Source: Rhizobium sp. Root483D2
GTDB taxonomy: Bacteria > Pseudomonadota > Alphaproteobacteria > Rhizobiales > Rhizobiaceae
NCBI RefSeq assembly: GCF_001426685.1
Contig: NZ_LMFB01000015.1
Coordinates: 185,657-249,656 of the forward strand
Reading direction: 5' to 3'
DNA length: 64,000 nucleotides
Below, in pieces: positions 54,306-61,708 of this stretch. A program made the translations under genes and the position numbers. Positions within the stretch are counted from its first letter, which is position 1, and every line of letters begins with the position of its first letter. The notes below the pieces were generated by a model. The model saw nothing but the letters and a program-made list of their open reading frames with translations, did no database searches and was not told the origin of the DNA.

Positions 54306-55346
54306 TCAGGACCGCGCGATGGCGGCGCCGATACGTTTTCGGACCCGGTCCCAAAGAGCGGCCAGCCCATCGGGTTCGAGGATCAGAAACAGGATGATGA
54401 GCGCGCCAAGCACGATGCGCTGGCTCATGTCGAGCACGCCCGAATTGAAGATATCGCCGAGCAGGAACGAGCCGAGCCGCGACAGGACCAGCGGGAACAC
54501 CACGATCAGCGCCGCGCCGAAAAAGGCACCGCGGATCGAGGCCAGCCCCCCGATGATGACGATGAAAAGAATCTGGAACGACCGGTCGAGATTGAAGCCG
54601 GCAGGCTCGACGGTGCGCAGATAGGCAAACGTCCACAGAACCCCGGCAATGCCGATGATGAACGAGGAGATACCAAAGGCCAGGAGCTTGGTCTTCAAGA
54701 CCGGCACGCCGATGATCCGCGCCGCCGTCTCATTGTCACGCACCGCGATGAAATTACGGCCGGTCTGCGAATTCACCAGGCGATAGGCAAGAAGCGTGAG
54801 GACGGCGACCACGGTCAGCGAAAAATAATAGCGCCCCACCGGTCCATCGAAGACGAAACCGGCGACAGAAAGCTGCGGCGCATCGATCACGCCGGAGGCG
54901 GAATCGTTGGAAAACCAGCTGAATTTGGTCAATGCCCACTGCACGAAAAATTGCGCTGCAAGGGTGGACACTGCCAGATAAAAGCCCTTGAGGCGCAGGC
55001 TCGGAAGGCCGAACACCAAACCGATGGCCGCCGCCGAGAAACCGGCCAGTACCATACTGACGATCAAGGGCAAGCCATCGACCCGAAGATTGAAATTGAA
55101 TGCGGCGAAGGCTCCAGCCGCCATGAAGGCGGCACTGCCGAGCGAGACCTGCCCGGCATAACCCGTCAGAATATTCAACCCGAGACCGGCGAGGCTGAGC
55201 GCCAGGAAGGGCAAAAGGATCGCTTCAAACAGGTAATTGGAACCGGCAAGCGGCACCGCGACATAGGCAATGGCAAGCCAGGCCAGTGGCTGTGCCCAGC
55301 GGATAGGCAATCGATGCGCCGCAAGATCGTAGGTGATCGTGGACAT
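54306..55346 (-). CDS. LIV-type ABC transporter permease (LivM-like)
   Basis: 346 aa. Multi-helix permease: LNILTGYAGQVSLGSAAFMAAGAFAAF is the conserved LivM segment, with GLPSLRLKGFYLAVSTLAAQF and RDNETAARIIGVPVLKTKLLAFGISSFIIGIAGVLW. It forms the membrane channel with the LivH-like gene, which lies 3 bases upstream. N-terminal helices begin at residue 20. Confidence 0.92.
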   Translation of the reverse strand: MSTITYDLAAHRLPIRWAQPLAWLAIAYVAVPLAGSNYLFEAILLPFLALSLAGLGLNILTGYAGQVSLGSAAFMAAGAFAAFNFNLRVDGLPLIVSMVLAGFSAAAIGLVFGLPSLRLKGFYLAVSTLAAQFFVQWALTKFSWFSNDSASGVIDAPQLSVAGFVFDGPVGRYYFSLTVVAVLTLLAYRLVNSQTGRNFIAVRDNETAARIIGVPVLKTKLLAFGISSFIIGIAGVLWTFAYLRTVEPAGFNLDRSFQILFIVIIGGLASIRGAFFGAALIVVFPLVLSRLGSFLLGDIFNSGVLDMSQRIVLGALIILFLILEPDGLAALWDRVRKRIGAAIARS

Positions 55347-55349
55347 CGC

Positions 55350-56246
55350 TCAGACCCTTTCCACAAGCTTCTGGCCAAACAGGCCAGACGGGCGCACGAG
55401 GAGAAAGGCGAGCGCGATGACATAGGCAAACCAGCCCTCGATACCCCCGCCGAAATATTCGCCGATATAAACCTCGGCCAGCTTCTCCGATGCACCGATC
55501 AACAAACCGCCAACGATTGCCCCAAGGATCGAATCGAACCCGCCAAGCACGAGAACCGGCAACGCCTTGAGGACGATGAGCGACAGGGAGAACTGCACCC
55601 CGACGCGGGCACCCCACAAAAGACCGGCAACAAGCGCGACAAGACCGGCCGCCGCCCAGACCGTGGCCCAGATCCAAGGGAGCCTCAGGCCGACGGCCAA
55701 CGCAGCAAACTGATCGTCGGCGACGGCGCGAAAACCGAGCCCGATGCGGGTGTAGCGGAAAAACAGGGAGAGCAGCAGCACCATGGAGGCGGCAACCACG
55801 GCTGCGAAAATATCGAACTGACTGATATAGACCCCACCGACATCGAACGGCACATCCTCGATACCAAGATCAAGCCCGTGCACCTGCGTGCCCCAGATCA
55901 GCTGCGCCGCTCCCTCGATAATATAGGACAGGCCGAGCGTCGCCATGAACAAGGTGATCGGCGGCTTGTTGGTCAGCGGCCTCAACACCGTGCGCTCGAT
56001 GGCAATGCCGATCACCACCATGATCGCAAACGTGATGGCGAAGGCGAGCGGAAAGGAAATGCCGCGCTCCGTCAGACTGACGAAAGTCAGCGCTGCAAAC
56101 AGAAGCATTGCCCCTTGCGCGAAATTGAGCACGCCCGAGGTCTTGTAGATCAGCACGAAACCGATGGCGACCAGCGAATACATGACGCCGGAAAGAAGAC
56201 CGCCAACCAGAACCTCGGTGAAAAACAGCCAGTCGAAATCGGCCAT
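55350..56246 (-). CDS. LIV-type ABC transporter permease (LivH-like)
   Basis: 298 aa. LVGGLLSGVMYSLVAIGFVLIYKTSGVLNFAQGAMLLFAAL is the LivH start; later LPVLVLGGFDSILGAIVGGLLIGASEKLAEV. The start ATG shares a base with the LivG-like stop (TGATG), so translation is coupled. Confidence 0.92.
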   Translation of the reverse strand: MADFDWLFFTEVLVGGLLSGVMYSLVAIGFVLIYKTSGVLNFAQGAMLLFAALTFVSLTERGISFPLAFAITFAIMVVIGIAIERTVLRPLTNKPPITLFMATLGLSYIIEGAAQLIWGTQVHGLDLGIEDVPFDVGGVYISQFDIFAAVVAASMVLLLSLFFRYTRIGLGFRAVADDQFAALAVGLRLPWIWATVWAAAGLVALVAGLLWGARVGVQFSLSLIVLKALPVLVLGGFDSILGAIVGGLLIGASEKLAEVYIGEYFGGGIEGWFAYVIALAFLLVRPSGLFGQKLVERV

Positions 56247-57151
56247 CAGATACCCTCCCCATTTTCATTTTCGGGAGCGGTTCCGAGATAGGCATCGATC
56301 ACCCGCTGGTCGCGCTGGACCTCGGCGGGCGTTCCATCGGCAATCTTGCGGCCGTAGTCGAGCACAGCGACACGGTCGGACAATCCCATGACCACGCCGA
56401 TATCATGTTCGATCAAAACCACCGTCGTGCCAAACCGGTCGCGCGCGGCGCGCACGAAATCGGCCATCTCGTTCTTTTCCGTCGCCGTCATCCCGGCCAT
56501 CGGCTCGTCGAGCAAAAGGATATCCGGTTCCGCCACCAGGGCACGTGCCAGCTCCACCCGCTTCTGCAAGCCATAAGGCAGCGTGCCGGCCAGACGATCG
56601 GCAGCATGCGAAAGATGCAGGAAATCGAGGATGGCCAAGGCGCGACTGCGGGCATCGGCCCGTTCCGCGCCAGCACGGCCAAGGCCCACGATCTGTTCGA
56701 TGAAGCTGGAGCGGGTCCTGTGCGCCCGCCCGGTGATGACATTGTCGAGAACGCTCAAGCCCTTGAACAGGGCGAGATTTTGGAATGTGCGGGCAATGCC
56801 GAGACGGGCGAGTTTCTGTGTCGGAACTTGCGTGTACAGCCGCCCCGAAAGCCGGACATGGCCGCGCTCGGGCCGGTATACGCCACTGATCACGTTGATG
56901 ATCGAGCTTTTGCCAGCACCGTTGGGTCCGATAATTGCGAGGATTTCTCCCTGTCTCACCGCAAGATCAATGCCGGTGAGGGCGACAACGCCGCCGAACG
57001 ACAACGTCACTCCGGCAAGTTCCAGAATTGCGTCACTTCCGGCCGCCGGCCGTTCGCTGCCGTGGCGCAACGGACCGTCAAGGCCGGCCAGATGCTCCTG
57101 TATTTCCGGCGGGAAGGGCGCCGATCCCAGCGCTCCAAAAGCCAATGTCAT
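56246..57151 (-). CDS. LIV-type ABC transporter ATP-binding protein (LivG-like)
   Basis: 301 aa with an unusual 40-residue N-terminal extension (MTLAFGALGSAPFPPEIQEHLAGL...). Walker A GPNGAGKSS, TQVPTQKLARLGIARTFQNLALFKGLSV, signature LPYGLQKRVELARALV, Walker B ILLLDEPMAGMTATEKNEM and VVLIEHDIGVVMGLSDRV. Two GC hairpins at 57212-57270 separate it from sfnG upstream. Confidence 0.92.
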   Translation of the reverse strand: MTLAFGALGSAPFPPEIQEHLAGLDGPLRHGSERPAAGSDAILELAGVTLSFGGVVALTGIDLAVRQGEILAIIGPNGAGKSSIINVISGVYRPERGHVRLSGRLYTQVPTQKLARLGIARTFQNLALFKGLSVLDNVITGRAHRTRSSFIEQIVGLGRAGAERADARSRALAILDFLHLSHAADRLAGTLPYGLQKRVELARALVAEPDILLLDEPMAGMTATEKNEMADFVRAARDRFGTTVVLIEHDIGVVMGLSDRVAVLDYGRKIADGTPAEVQRDQRVIDAYLGTAPENENGEGI

Positions 57152-57211
57152 TGCGCGCTAACCCCCATTATCCGTTGCGCCCGGCCGGTGAGCCGGCGCG
57201 CAGCATCCACC

Positions 57212-57270
57212 CCGCAGGCGTCGCCGCCTGCGGTTGCGTCATTTCCGGTGGCGGCCGGAAACCGGCCGCC
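57212..57270. other. Two tandem GC hairpins between sfnG and livG
   Basis: CCGCAGGCG-TCGC-CGCCTGCGG (57212-57233) and GGCGGCCGG-AAA-CCGGCCGCC (57250-57270), each a perfect 9-bp stem. They lie in the 133-base gap of an otherwise tight operon and lack U-tracts, so they may process or stabilise the mRNA. Confidence 0.6.
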
Positions 57271-57284
57271 GGTCTCAATGCAGA

Positions 57285-58388
57285 CTATTCCGCAGCAATT
57301 GCGCTGGATGCTTCGGCCTCTTCGATCGCCCGCACCAGCGGGATCACATGCTTGCCGAAATACTCGACCTCTTCCTGGAAATGCAGAAAGCCGAGCAGGA
57401 TGAGATCGGCGCCTGCCCGTTTGAGATCAACGACGCGCCGTGCCACCTGTTCGGGCGTACCGATCAGGTTCGAGCGGAAACCGTCATTGTACTGAACGAG
57501 ATCCTCGAAGGAGGATTTTGCCCAATTGCCTTCGCCCTCCGGCGACGACTTTCCGGCATTCTTGACCTCATGGCCAAACGCGTTGACGGCGTCCGGATTG
57601 GCCTTTTCGATGATCTCGGCCAGAACGGCTCTTGCCTCTTCCTCGGTCTCGCGGACGATCGCAAACGCATTGACGCCGACGCGCACGGAATGACCGTTGG
57701 CCTTTGCCTTGCCCTGGATGTCATCGACCTGCTTGCCGATTTCCTCTGGCGTATTGCCGTTGGTAAAATACCAGTCGGAGACACGCGATGCCATGTCGCG
57801 CGCCGCGCGCGAGGAGCCGCCCTGGAAGATTTCCGGCTGCGGATCGATGGGCTTGGGCTTCAGCGAATAATTATTGAAGCGATAGAAGTCGCCGTGGAAG
57901 GTGAAATTGTCTTCGGTCCAGATGCCGCGCAGCGCACGAATGAATTCTTCTGAGCGGCGGTAGCGCTCATCATGATCCAGCCAGTGTTCGCCGATCGCAT
58001 GAAACTCGCCACGGAACCAGCCGCTGACCACATTGACCGCGACCCGGCCATTGGTGAGATGATTGATCGTGGCGATCTGCTTGGCGGCAAGCGTCGGGTT
58101 CCACGGCCCCGGCAAAATGGCGGCGATCACCTTCAGCGTGGTGGTGGATTCCAGCAGCGCATGACTGAAGGCGACCGATTCATGCTGAAATTCGGCGCCA
58201 TAACCGGCGGTGAAGCGGATCTGGCTCAGCGCATAATCGAAGCCGCTCGCCTCGGCGATCTGCGCCAGCTTTCTATTGTAGTCGATCGTCCAGCTCGTCC
58301 GCTGCTCGATATTGGAAATGACAAGGCCGCCTGAAACATTGGGGACCCAGTAGGCAAATTTGACCGGCTCTCTGCTGGCATAGGACAT
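57285..58388 (-). CDS. sfnG: Dimethyl sulfone monooxygenase SfnG-like
   Basis: 367 aa luciferase-like flavin monooxygenase. KFAYWVPNVSGGLVISNIEQRTSW, AEASGFDYALSQIRFTAGYGAEFQHESV, LPGPWNPTLAAKQIATINHLTNGRVAVNVVSGWFRGEF and FQGGSSRAARDMASRVSDWYFTNG are strongly SfnG-like. It converts dimethyl sulfone to methanesulfinate and formaldehyde with FMNH2 and O2. FMNH2 is supplied by the MsuE-like gene 23 bases upstream. I recognise the family, but activity is untested. Confidence 0.9.
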   Translation of the reverse strand: MSYASREPVKFAYWVPNVSGGLVISNIEQRTSWTIDYNRKLAQIAEASGFDYALSQIRFTAGYGAEFQHESVAFSHALLESTTTLKVIAAILPGPWNPTLAAKQIATINHLTNGRVAVNVVSGWFRGEFHAIGEHWLDHDERYRRSEEFIRALRGIWTEDNFTFHGDFYRFNNYSLKPKPIDPQPEIFQGGSSRAARDMASRVSDWYFTNGNTPEEIGKQVDDIQGKAKANGHSVRVGVNAFAIVRETEEEARAVLAEIIEKANPDAVNAFGHEVKNAGKSSPEGEGNWAKSSFEDLVQYNDGFRSNLIGTPEQVARRVVDLKRAGADLILLGFLHFQEEVEYFGKHVIPLVRAIEEAEASSAIAAE

Positions 58389-58411
58389 GGTATTCTCCCT
58401 CTTGAAAATGG

Positions 58412-58999
58412 CTAGGCCGACGCGGCGACGAGTGCTGGACGATGGTCATGAACGCGAGCGGTGGCGGCCTGACTGGCAAAAGGCAGCGCCTGCACGAGTT
58501 CTGAAACGGCGCGCTCGATGCGCTCGTGAACGGTAGGGTTGGTAATCTGATACTCGGCAAAATCGGTTTCGGTGGCATAGATGGCCGTCGGCAGCGTCAA
58601 GGCGTTGAAGAAACCGAACAGCGGCCGCAGCTGATGTTCCGTCATCAGGCCATGCAGCGGCGTACCGCCCGTGGCGGCCAGAATGACACGTTTTCCGGTC
58701 AGGGCGCGGTAATCGACCAGATCGAAGAGATGCTTGAGCGCACCGGTATACGAGGCCCGGTAGACCGGCGAGCCAACGACGAGCACATCTGCCGCCTCGA
58801 CGGCGTCAACGATCGCCCGCCCCTCGGCATCGAGCTGATCGGAGCGAAGCGCCTTGAAGAGAACGGGAGCAGCCTCCACCAGTTCTATCGTTTGCCCCGC
58901 AAAGCCCAACCGCGACGCCGCCGCAGCCACGATTGCCTCGACTAGAACCGCCGTTCGCGACGGCCGTTTGACATTTCCCGATAGACCCAAAATTTTCAT
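58412..58999 (-). CDS. msuE: FMN reductase (MsuE-like)
   Basis: 195 aa NADPH-dependent flavodoxin-fold reductase. MKILGLSGNVKRPSRTAVLVEAI, VVGSPVYRASYTGALKHLFDLVDYRALTGKRVILAATGGTPLHGLMTEHQLRPLFGFFNAL match the MsuE/SsuE family. ATG at 58999 is chosen because GAGGA lies 10 bases upstream; a frame from 59026 has no ribosome binding site. First gene of the sulfur operon, feeding SfnG and possibly the SfnB-family protein. Confidence 0.9.
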   Translation of the reverse strand: MKILGLSGNVKRPSRTAVLVEAIVAAAASRLGFAGQTIELVEAAPVLFKALRSDQLDAEGRAIVDAVEAADVLVVGSPVYRASYTGALKHLFDLVDYRALTGKRVILAATGGTPLHGLMTEHQLRPLFGFFNALTLPTAIYATETDFAEYQITNPTVHERIERAVSELVQALPFASQAATARVHDHRPALVAASA

Positions 59000-59022
59000 G
59001 GCGGCAACATCCTCTTTTGCCG

Positions 59023-59035
59023 CCATAGTCTATGG
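59023..59035. promoter_or_regulatory. Palindromic operator candidate upstream of msuE
   Basis: CCATAG-T-CTATGG, a perfect inverted repeat within an AT-rich segment (59023-59080). It is a likely binding site for the regulator of the sulfur operon, perhaps of the LysR type; the family is not determined. Confidence 0.45.
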
Positions 59036-59515
59036 TTTTTATATTCTATTGATAACGTTTGATTGCTAATATTCGAGGAGAAAGTGGAATACTAGCCCTG
59101 CATGTTGGCGGGTTCTGTGGAATTTTAAACTCTATGGTTCCTGCGGGAGCGCATATGCTGCGCCGCTAAGATGCGCCATTTCCACCTGCCAGCCGGAGAT
59201 CGGCGCTGTCCTGGATGGAACAGAAACGCCTATTTTCGCGGTTTTGATCGGCTGGAAAAAACGAGCATGTCCAATGTGGACCGCAGGATGGCGGTGAGCG
59301 AGTGGATGAGATTGTGCATGTGCCGTTCCATCGTCTGAGCCGGCAGGTTTCTCCGGCCAGTGGACGCTACCGGCTTTTGGACTGCCCACCCCGTTCCGGC
59401 GGGAACTGACGGCGTGCGCACAATTCTTTCCAAAACTGCATTTTCCTTGAACGGAAGTTGCGTTAAGAACGCGCCAACATCTGACACGCCCACTCTTCGA
59501 TATAAGGAATGCCCC
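59036..59515. other. Long gene-free stretch between msuE and leuB
   Basis: About 480 bases with AT-rich sequence next to msuE, then ordinary GC content. I found no convincing ORF or RNA gene, and no leucine-rich leader peptide ahead of leuB. The region probably holds both promoters; a TATAAGG-like -10 lies just before leuB. Confidence 0.5.
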
Positions 59516-60628
59516 ATGACAGAGCGCAATCTTTTCCTTCTGCCCGGCGACGGCATCGGCCCGGAAGCCATGGCGGAAGTCCGCAAAATCATCGCTTACA
59601 TGAATGCCGAGATGGCCGGTGGCTTCACGACTGATGAAGGCCTTGTTGGCGGTTGCGCCTACGACGCGCATGGGGCGGCGATTTCCGACGCTGACATGGA
59701 AAAGGCGATGGCGGCCGATGCCGTGCTGTTTGGTGCCGTCGGCGGTCCGAAATGGGATGACGTGCCCTATGAAGTGCGTCCGGAAGCGGGCCTTCTGCGC
59801 CTGCGCAAGGATATGGAGCTGTTTGCCAACCTGCGTCCGGCGATCTGCTATCCGGCGCTCTCGGATGCGTCTTCGCTGAAGCCCGAGCTTGTCGAAGGCC
59901 TCGATATCCTGATCGTGCGCGAACTGACCGGCGGCGTCTATTTCGGCGAACCCAAGGAGATCATCGATCTCGGCAACGGCCAGAAGCGCGGCATCGATAC
60001 GCAGGTTTACGACACCTACGAAATCGAGCGCATTGCAGGCGTTGCCTTCGAGCTGGCCCGCACCCGCGGCAACCGCGTCTGCTCGATGGAAAAGCGCAAC
60101 GTGATGAAATCCGGCGTGTTGTGGAACCAGGTGGTGACCGCCACGCACAAGGCGAAATATTCCGACGTGGCGCTTGATCACATGCTGGCCGATGCCGGCG
60201 GCATGCAGCTTGTTCGTGCGCCAAAACAGTTCGACGTCATCGTCACCGACAACCTGTTCGGCGACATGCTGTCGGATGTTGCCGCCATGCTGACCGGCTC
60301 GCTCGGCATGCTGCCATCGGCCTCGCTCGGCGCTCCCGATGCGAAGAGCGGCAAGCGCAAGGCGCTCTATGAACCCGTGCACGGCTCAGCTCCGGACATT
60401 GCCGGCAAGGGCATTGCCAACCCGATCGCGATGATCGCCTCGTTTGCCATGTGCCTGCGTTACTCCTTCAACCTCGTGACGGAAGCCGACACCCTGGAAA
60501 AGGCAATCGCCAACGTTCTCGACAAGGGTATCCGCACCGGCGACATCATGGCCGACGGCGCCCGCAAGGTCGGCACCGTCGAGATGGGCGATGCGATCCT
60601 GGCCGAGTTCAAGGCGCTTTCTGCGTAA
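59516..60628 (+). CDS. leuB: 3-isopropylmalate dehydrogenase
   Basis: 370 aa. Decarboxylating dehydrogenase: [64 protein letters not shown] and the Mg/substrate site [30 protein letters not shown], ending with [18 protein letters not shown]. It oxidises and decarboxylates 3-isopropylmalate with NAD+ in leucine synthesis. AAGGAA precedes the ATG at 59516. A strong terminator follows, so it is monocistronic. Confidence 0.97.
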   Translation: MTERNLFLLPGDGIGPEAMAEVRKIIAYMNAEMAGGFTTDEGLVGGCAYDAHGAAISDADMEKAMAADAVLFGAVGGPKWDDVPYEVRPEAGLLRLRKDMELFANLRPAICYPALSDASSLKPELVEGLDILIVRELTGGVYFGEPKEIIDLGNGQKRGIDTQVYDTYEIERIAGVAFELARTRGNRVCSMEKRNVMKSGVLWNQVVTATHKAKYSDVALDHMLADAGGMQLVRAPKQFDVIVTDNLFGDMLSDVAAMLTGSLGMLPSASLGAPDAKSGKRKALYEPVHGSAPDIAGKGIANPIAMIASFAMCLRYSFNLVTEADTLEKAIANVLDKGIRTGDIMADGARKVGTVEMGDAILAEFKALSA

Positions 60629-60653
60629 ATGTCGCTGGAATAATGTGTATTGC

Positions 60654-60685
60654 GGCATCCGGGTCATCGCCCGGATGCCATTTTT
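60654..60685 (+). terminator. Intrinsic terminator of leuB
   Basis: GGCATCCGGG (60654-60663), loop TCATCG, CCCGGATGCC (60670-60679), then ATTTTT. Perfect 10-bp stem with T-run. Confidence 0.95.
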
Positions 60686-60745
60686 GTTTGGGCGGGGTTG
60701 AATCCGCTCCACAGATTCACAAGTTTGGTCGGATAGCCATTTTGT

Positions 60746-60905
60746 CCCCCATCATTCCTGTTCTCAGGCTGGAGCCGAGGATGTCACAGGAATCCAGCGA
60801 CACGGCGTCTGTCGCGTCACGGAGTCTTCTGCGGCGCAGACGCACCGCCACTGGATCCCGCCACAAGCCCTCGGGTTACATTCGAGGATAGGATGACGGA
60901 GGAAG
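60746..60905. repeat. Intergenic palindromic element of the rhizobial (RIME-like) type
   Basis: About 160 bp with imperfect terminal inverted repeats (CCCCCATCATTCCTG at the left; the complement of AGGATAGGATGACGG at the right) and nested inner pairs: GGAATCCAG/CTGGATCCC and GCGTCTG/CAGACGC. No ORF of note. Layout and motifs look like non-autonomous rhizobial intergenic repeats. Its right end reaches into the 5' side of the PAP2 gene. Confidence 0.6.
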
Positions 60906-60937
60906 AAAGGGCGCCGTGCCAAGAAAGTCCTTCATTC

Positions 60938-61639
60938 ATGAACCGACCGCTTTCCTCATCTCTCTGGCTGCTTCTGGCGGCTGCCCTCCTCGTCGTGGCG
61001 CTGCTGCCGTTTGACGGCACTCTGTCGCAAACGGCGCAGGCTTTGCCGGGCGGTGTTGTCGCTTTCAACAAACGGATCACCGATTTCGGCACTTTTGCCT
61101 GGATGATCTACGGCTCCGGCTCGATCGTCATCGTCGCCTATATTCTCCACCGGGTGTCGCGCAGCGAAGGGTTTTCGTCGAAAAGCAAGACCGGCTGGCG
61201 GCTGGCTCTGTATTTTCTGGTGACGATTGGCAGTGCGAGCATCGTGGTGCATCTGGCCAAGCTGATCATCGGCCGGGCGCGGCCGGAGCTTTTTGCCGAA
61301 TATGGCGCCCATAGCCTATCGTTCTTTTCCGGCCATGACTGGGTGTTCCAGAGTTTTCCCTCCGGCCATTCCGCCGCTGTCGGCTCGTTCTTCGGCGCCT
61401 TTTCGATGCTGGCGCCACGGCTGCGCATCGTCTTTGTGATCGGAGCGCTGGCCATCGGCATCAGCCGCGTCATTGTCGGCGCCCATTATCCCAGCGATGT
61501 GGCGGCGGGCCTGCTGGTCGGATTGTGGACGGCCTTGATGACGGCCTTCTTCTTTGCCCGGAAAAACTGGCTGTTCCGCCTGGATGAGGCCGGCTGGCCG
61601 CGGCCGAAGAACAGTTTTCAGCCAAAACCCCTGGCTTGA
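60938..61639 (+). CDS. PAP2-family phosphatase (membrane)
   Basis: 233 aa from the ATG at 60938 (MNRPLSSSLWLLLAAALLVVALL). An upstream in-frame ATG at 60893 lies in the palindromic repeat and would add 15 hydrophilic residues; it remains possible. PAP2 motifs: KLIIGRARP, PSGHSAAVGS and SRVIVGAHYPSD, on a protein with five to six membrane helices. Substrates include undecaprenyl pyrophosphate and phospholipid phosphates. Independent transcription behind the leuB terminator. Confidence 0.9.
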   Translation: MNRPLSSSLWLLLAAALLVVALLPFDGTLSQTAQALPGGVVAFNKRITDFGTFAWMIYGSGSIVIVAYILHRVSRSEGFSSKSKTGWRLALYFLVTIGSASIVVHLAKLIIGRARPELFAEYGAHSLSFFSGHDWVFQSFPSGHSAAVGSFFGAFSMLAPRLRIVFVIGALAIGISRVIVGAHYPSDVAAGLLVGLWTALMTAFFFARKNWLFRLDEAGWPRPKNSFQPKPLA

Positions 61640-61655
61640 GGCACGCAGACTGAAA

Positions 61656-61684
61656 AGGCCCGGCGCAGGGGCTGCGCCGGGCCT
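61656..61684. terminator. Terminator between PAP2 and MFS genes
   Basis: AGGCCCGGCGCA (61656-61667), loop GGGGC, TGCGCCGGGCCT (61673-61684). AAAA on the left makes a T-run for the minus-strand MFS transcript; the plus side has only TGTT. Confidence 0.85.
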
Positions 61685-61708
61685 GTTCATATGCATATCC
61701 AGTAAGGA

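Noticed and set aside
53439-56291. Long plus-strand ORFs antisense to the LIV transporter genes
   Set aside because: They are shadows of high-GC genes, with low-complexity Arg/Asp/Gly-rich sequence and no ribosome binding sites.
59230-59316. Leucine-containing minus-strand peptide as a leuB leader
   Set aside because: It is on the opposite strand from leuB and shows no terminator or antiterminator pairing.
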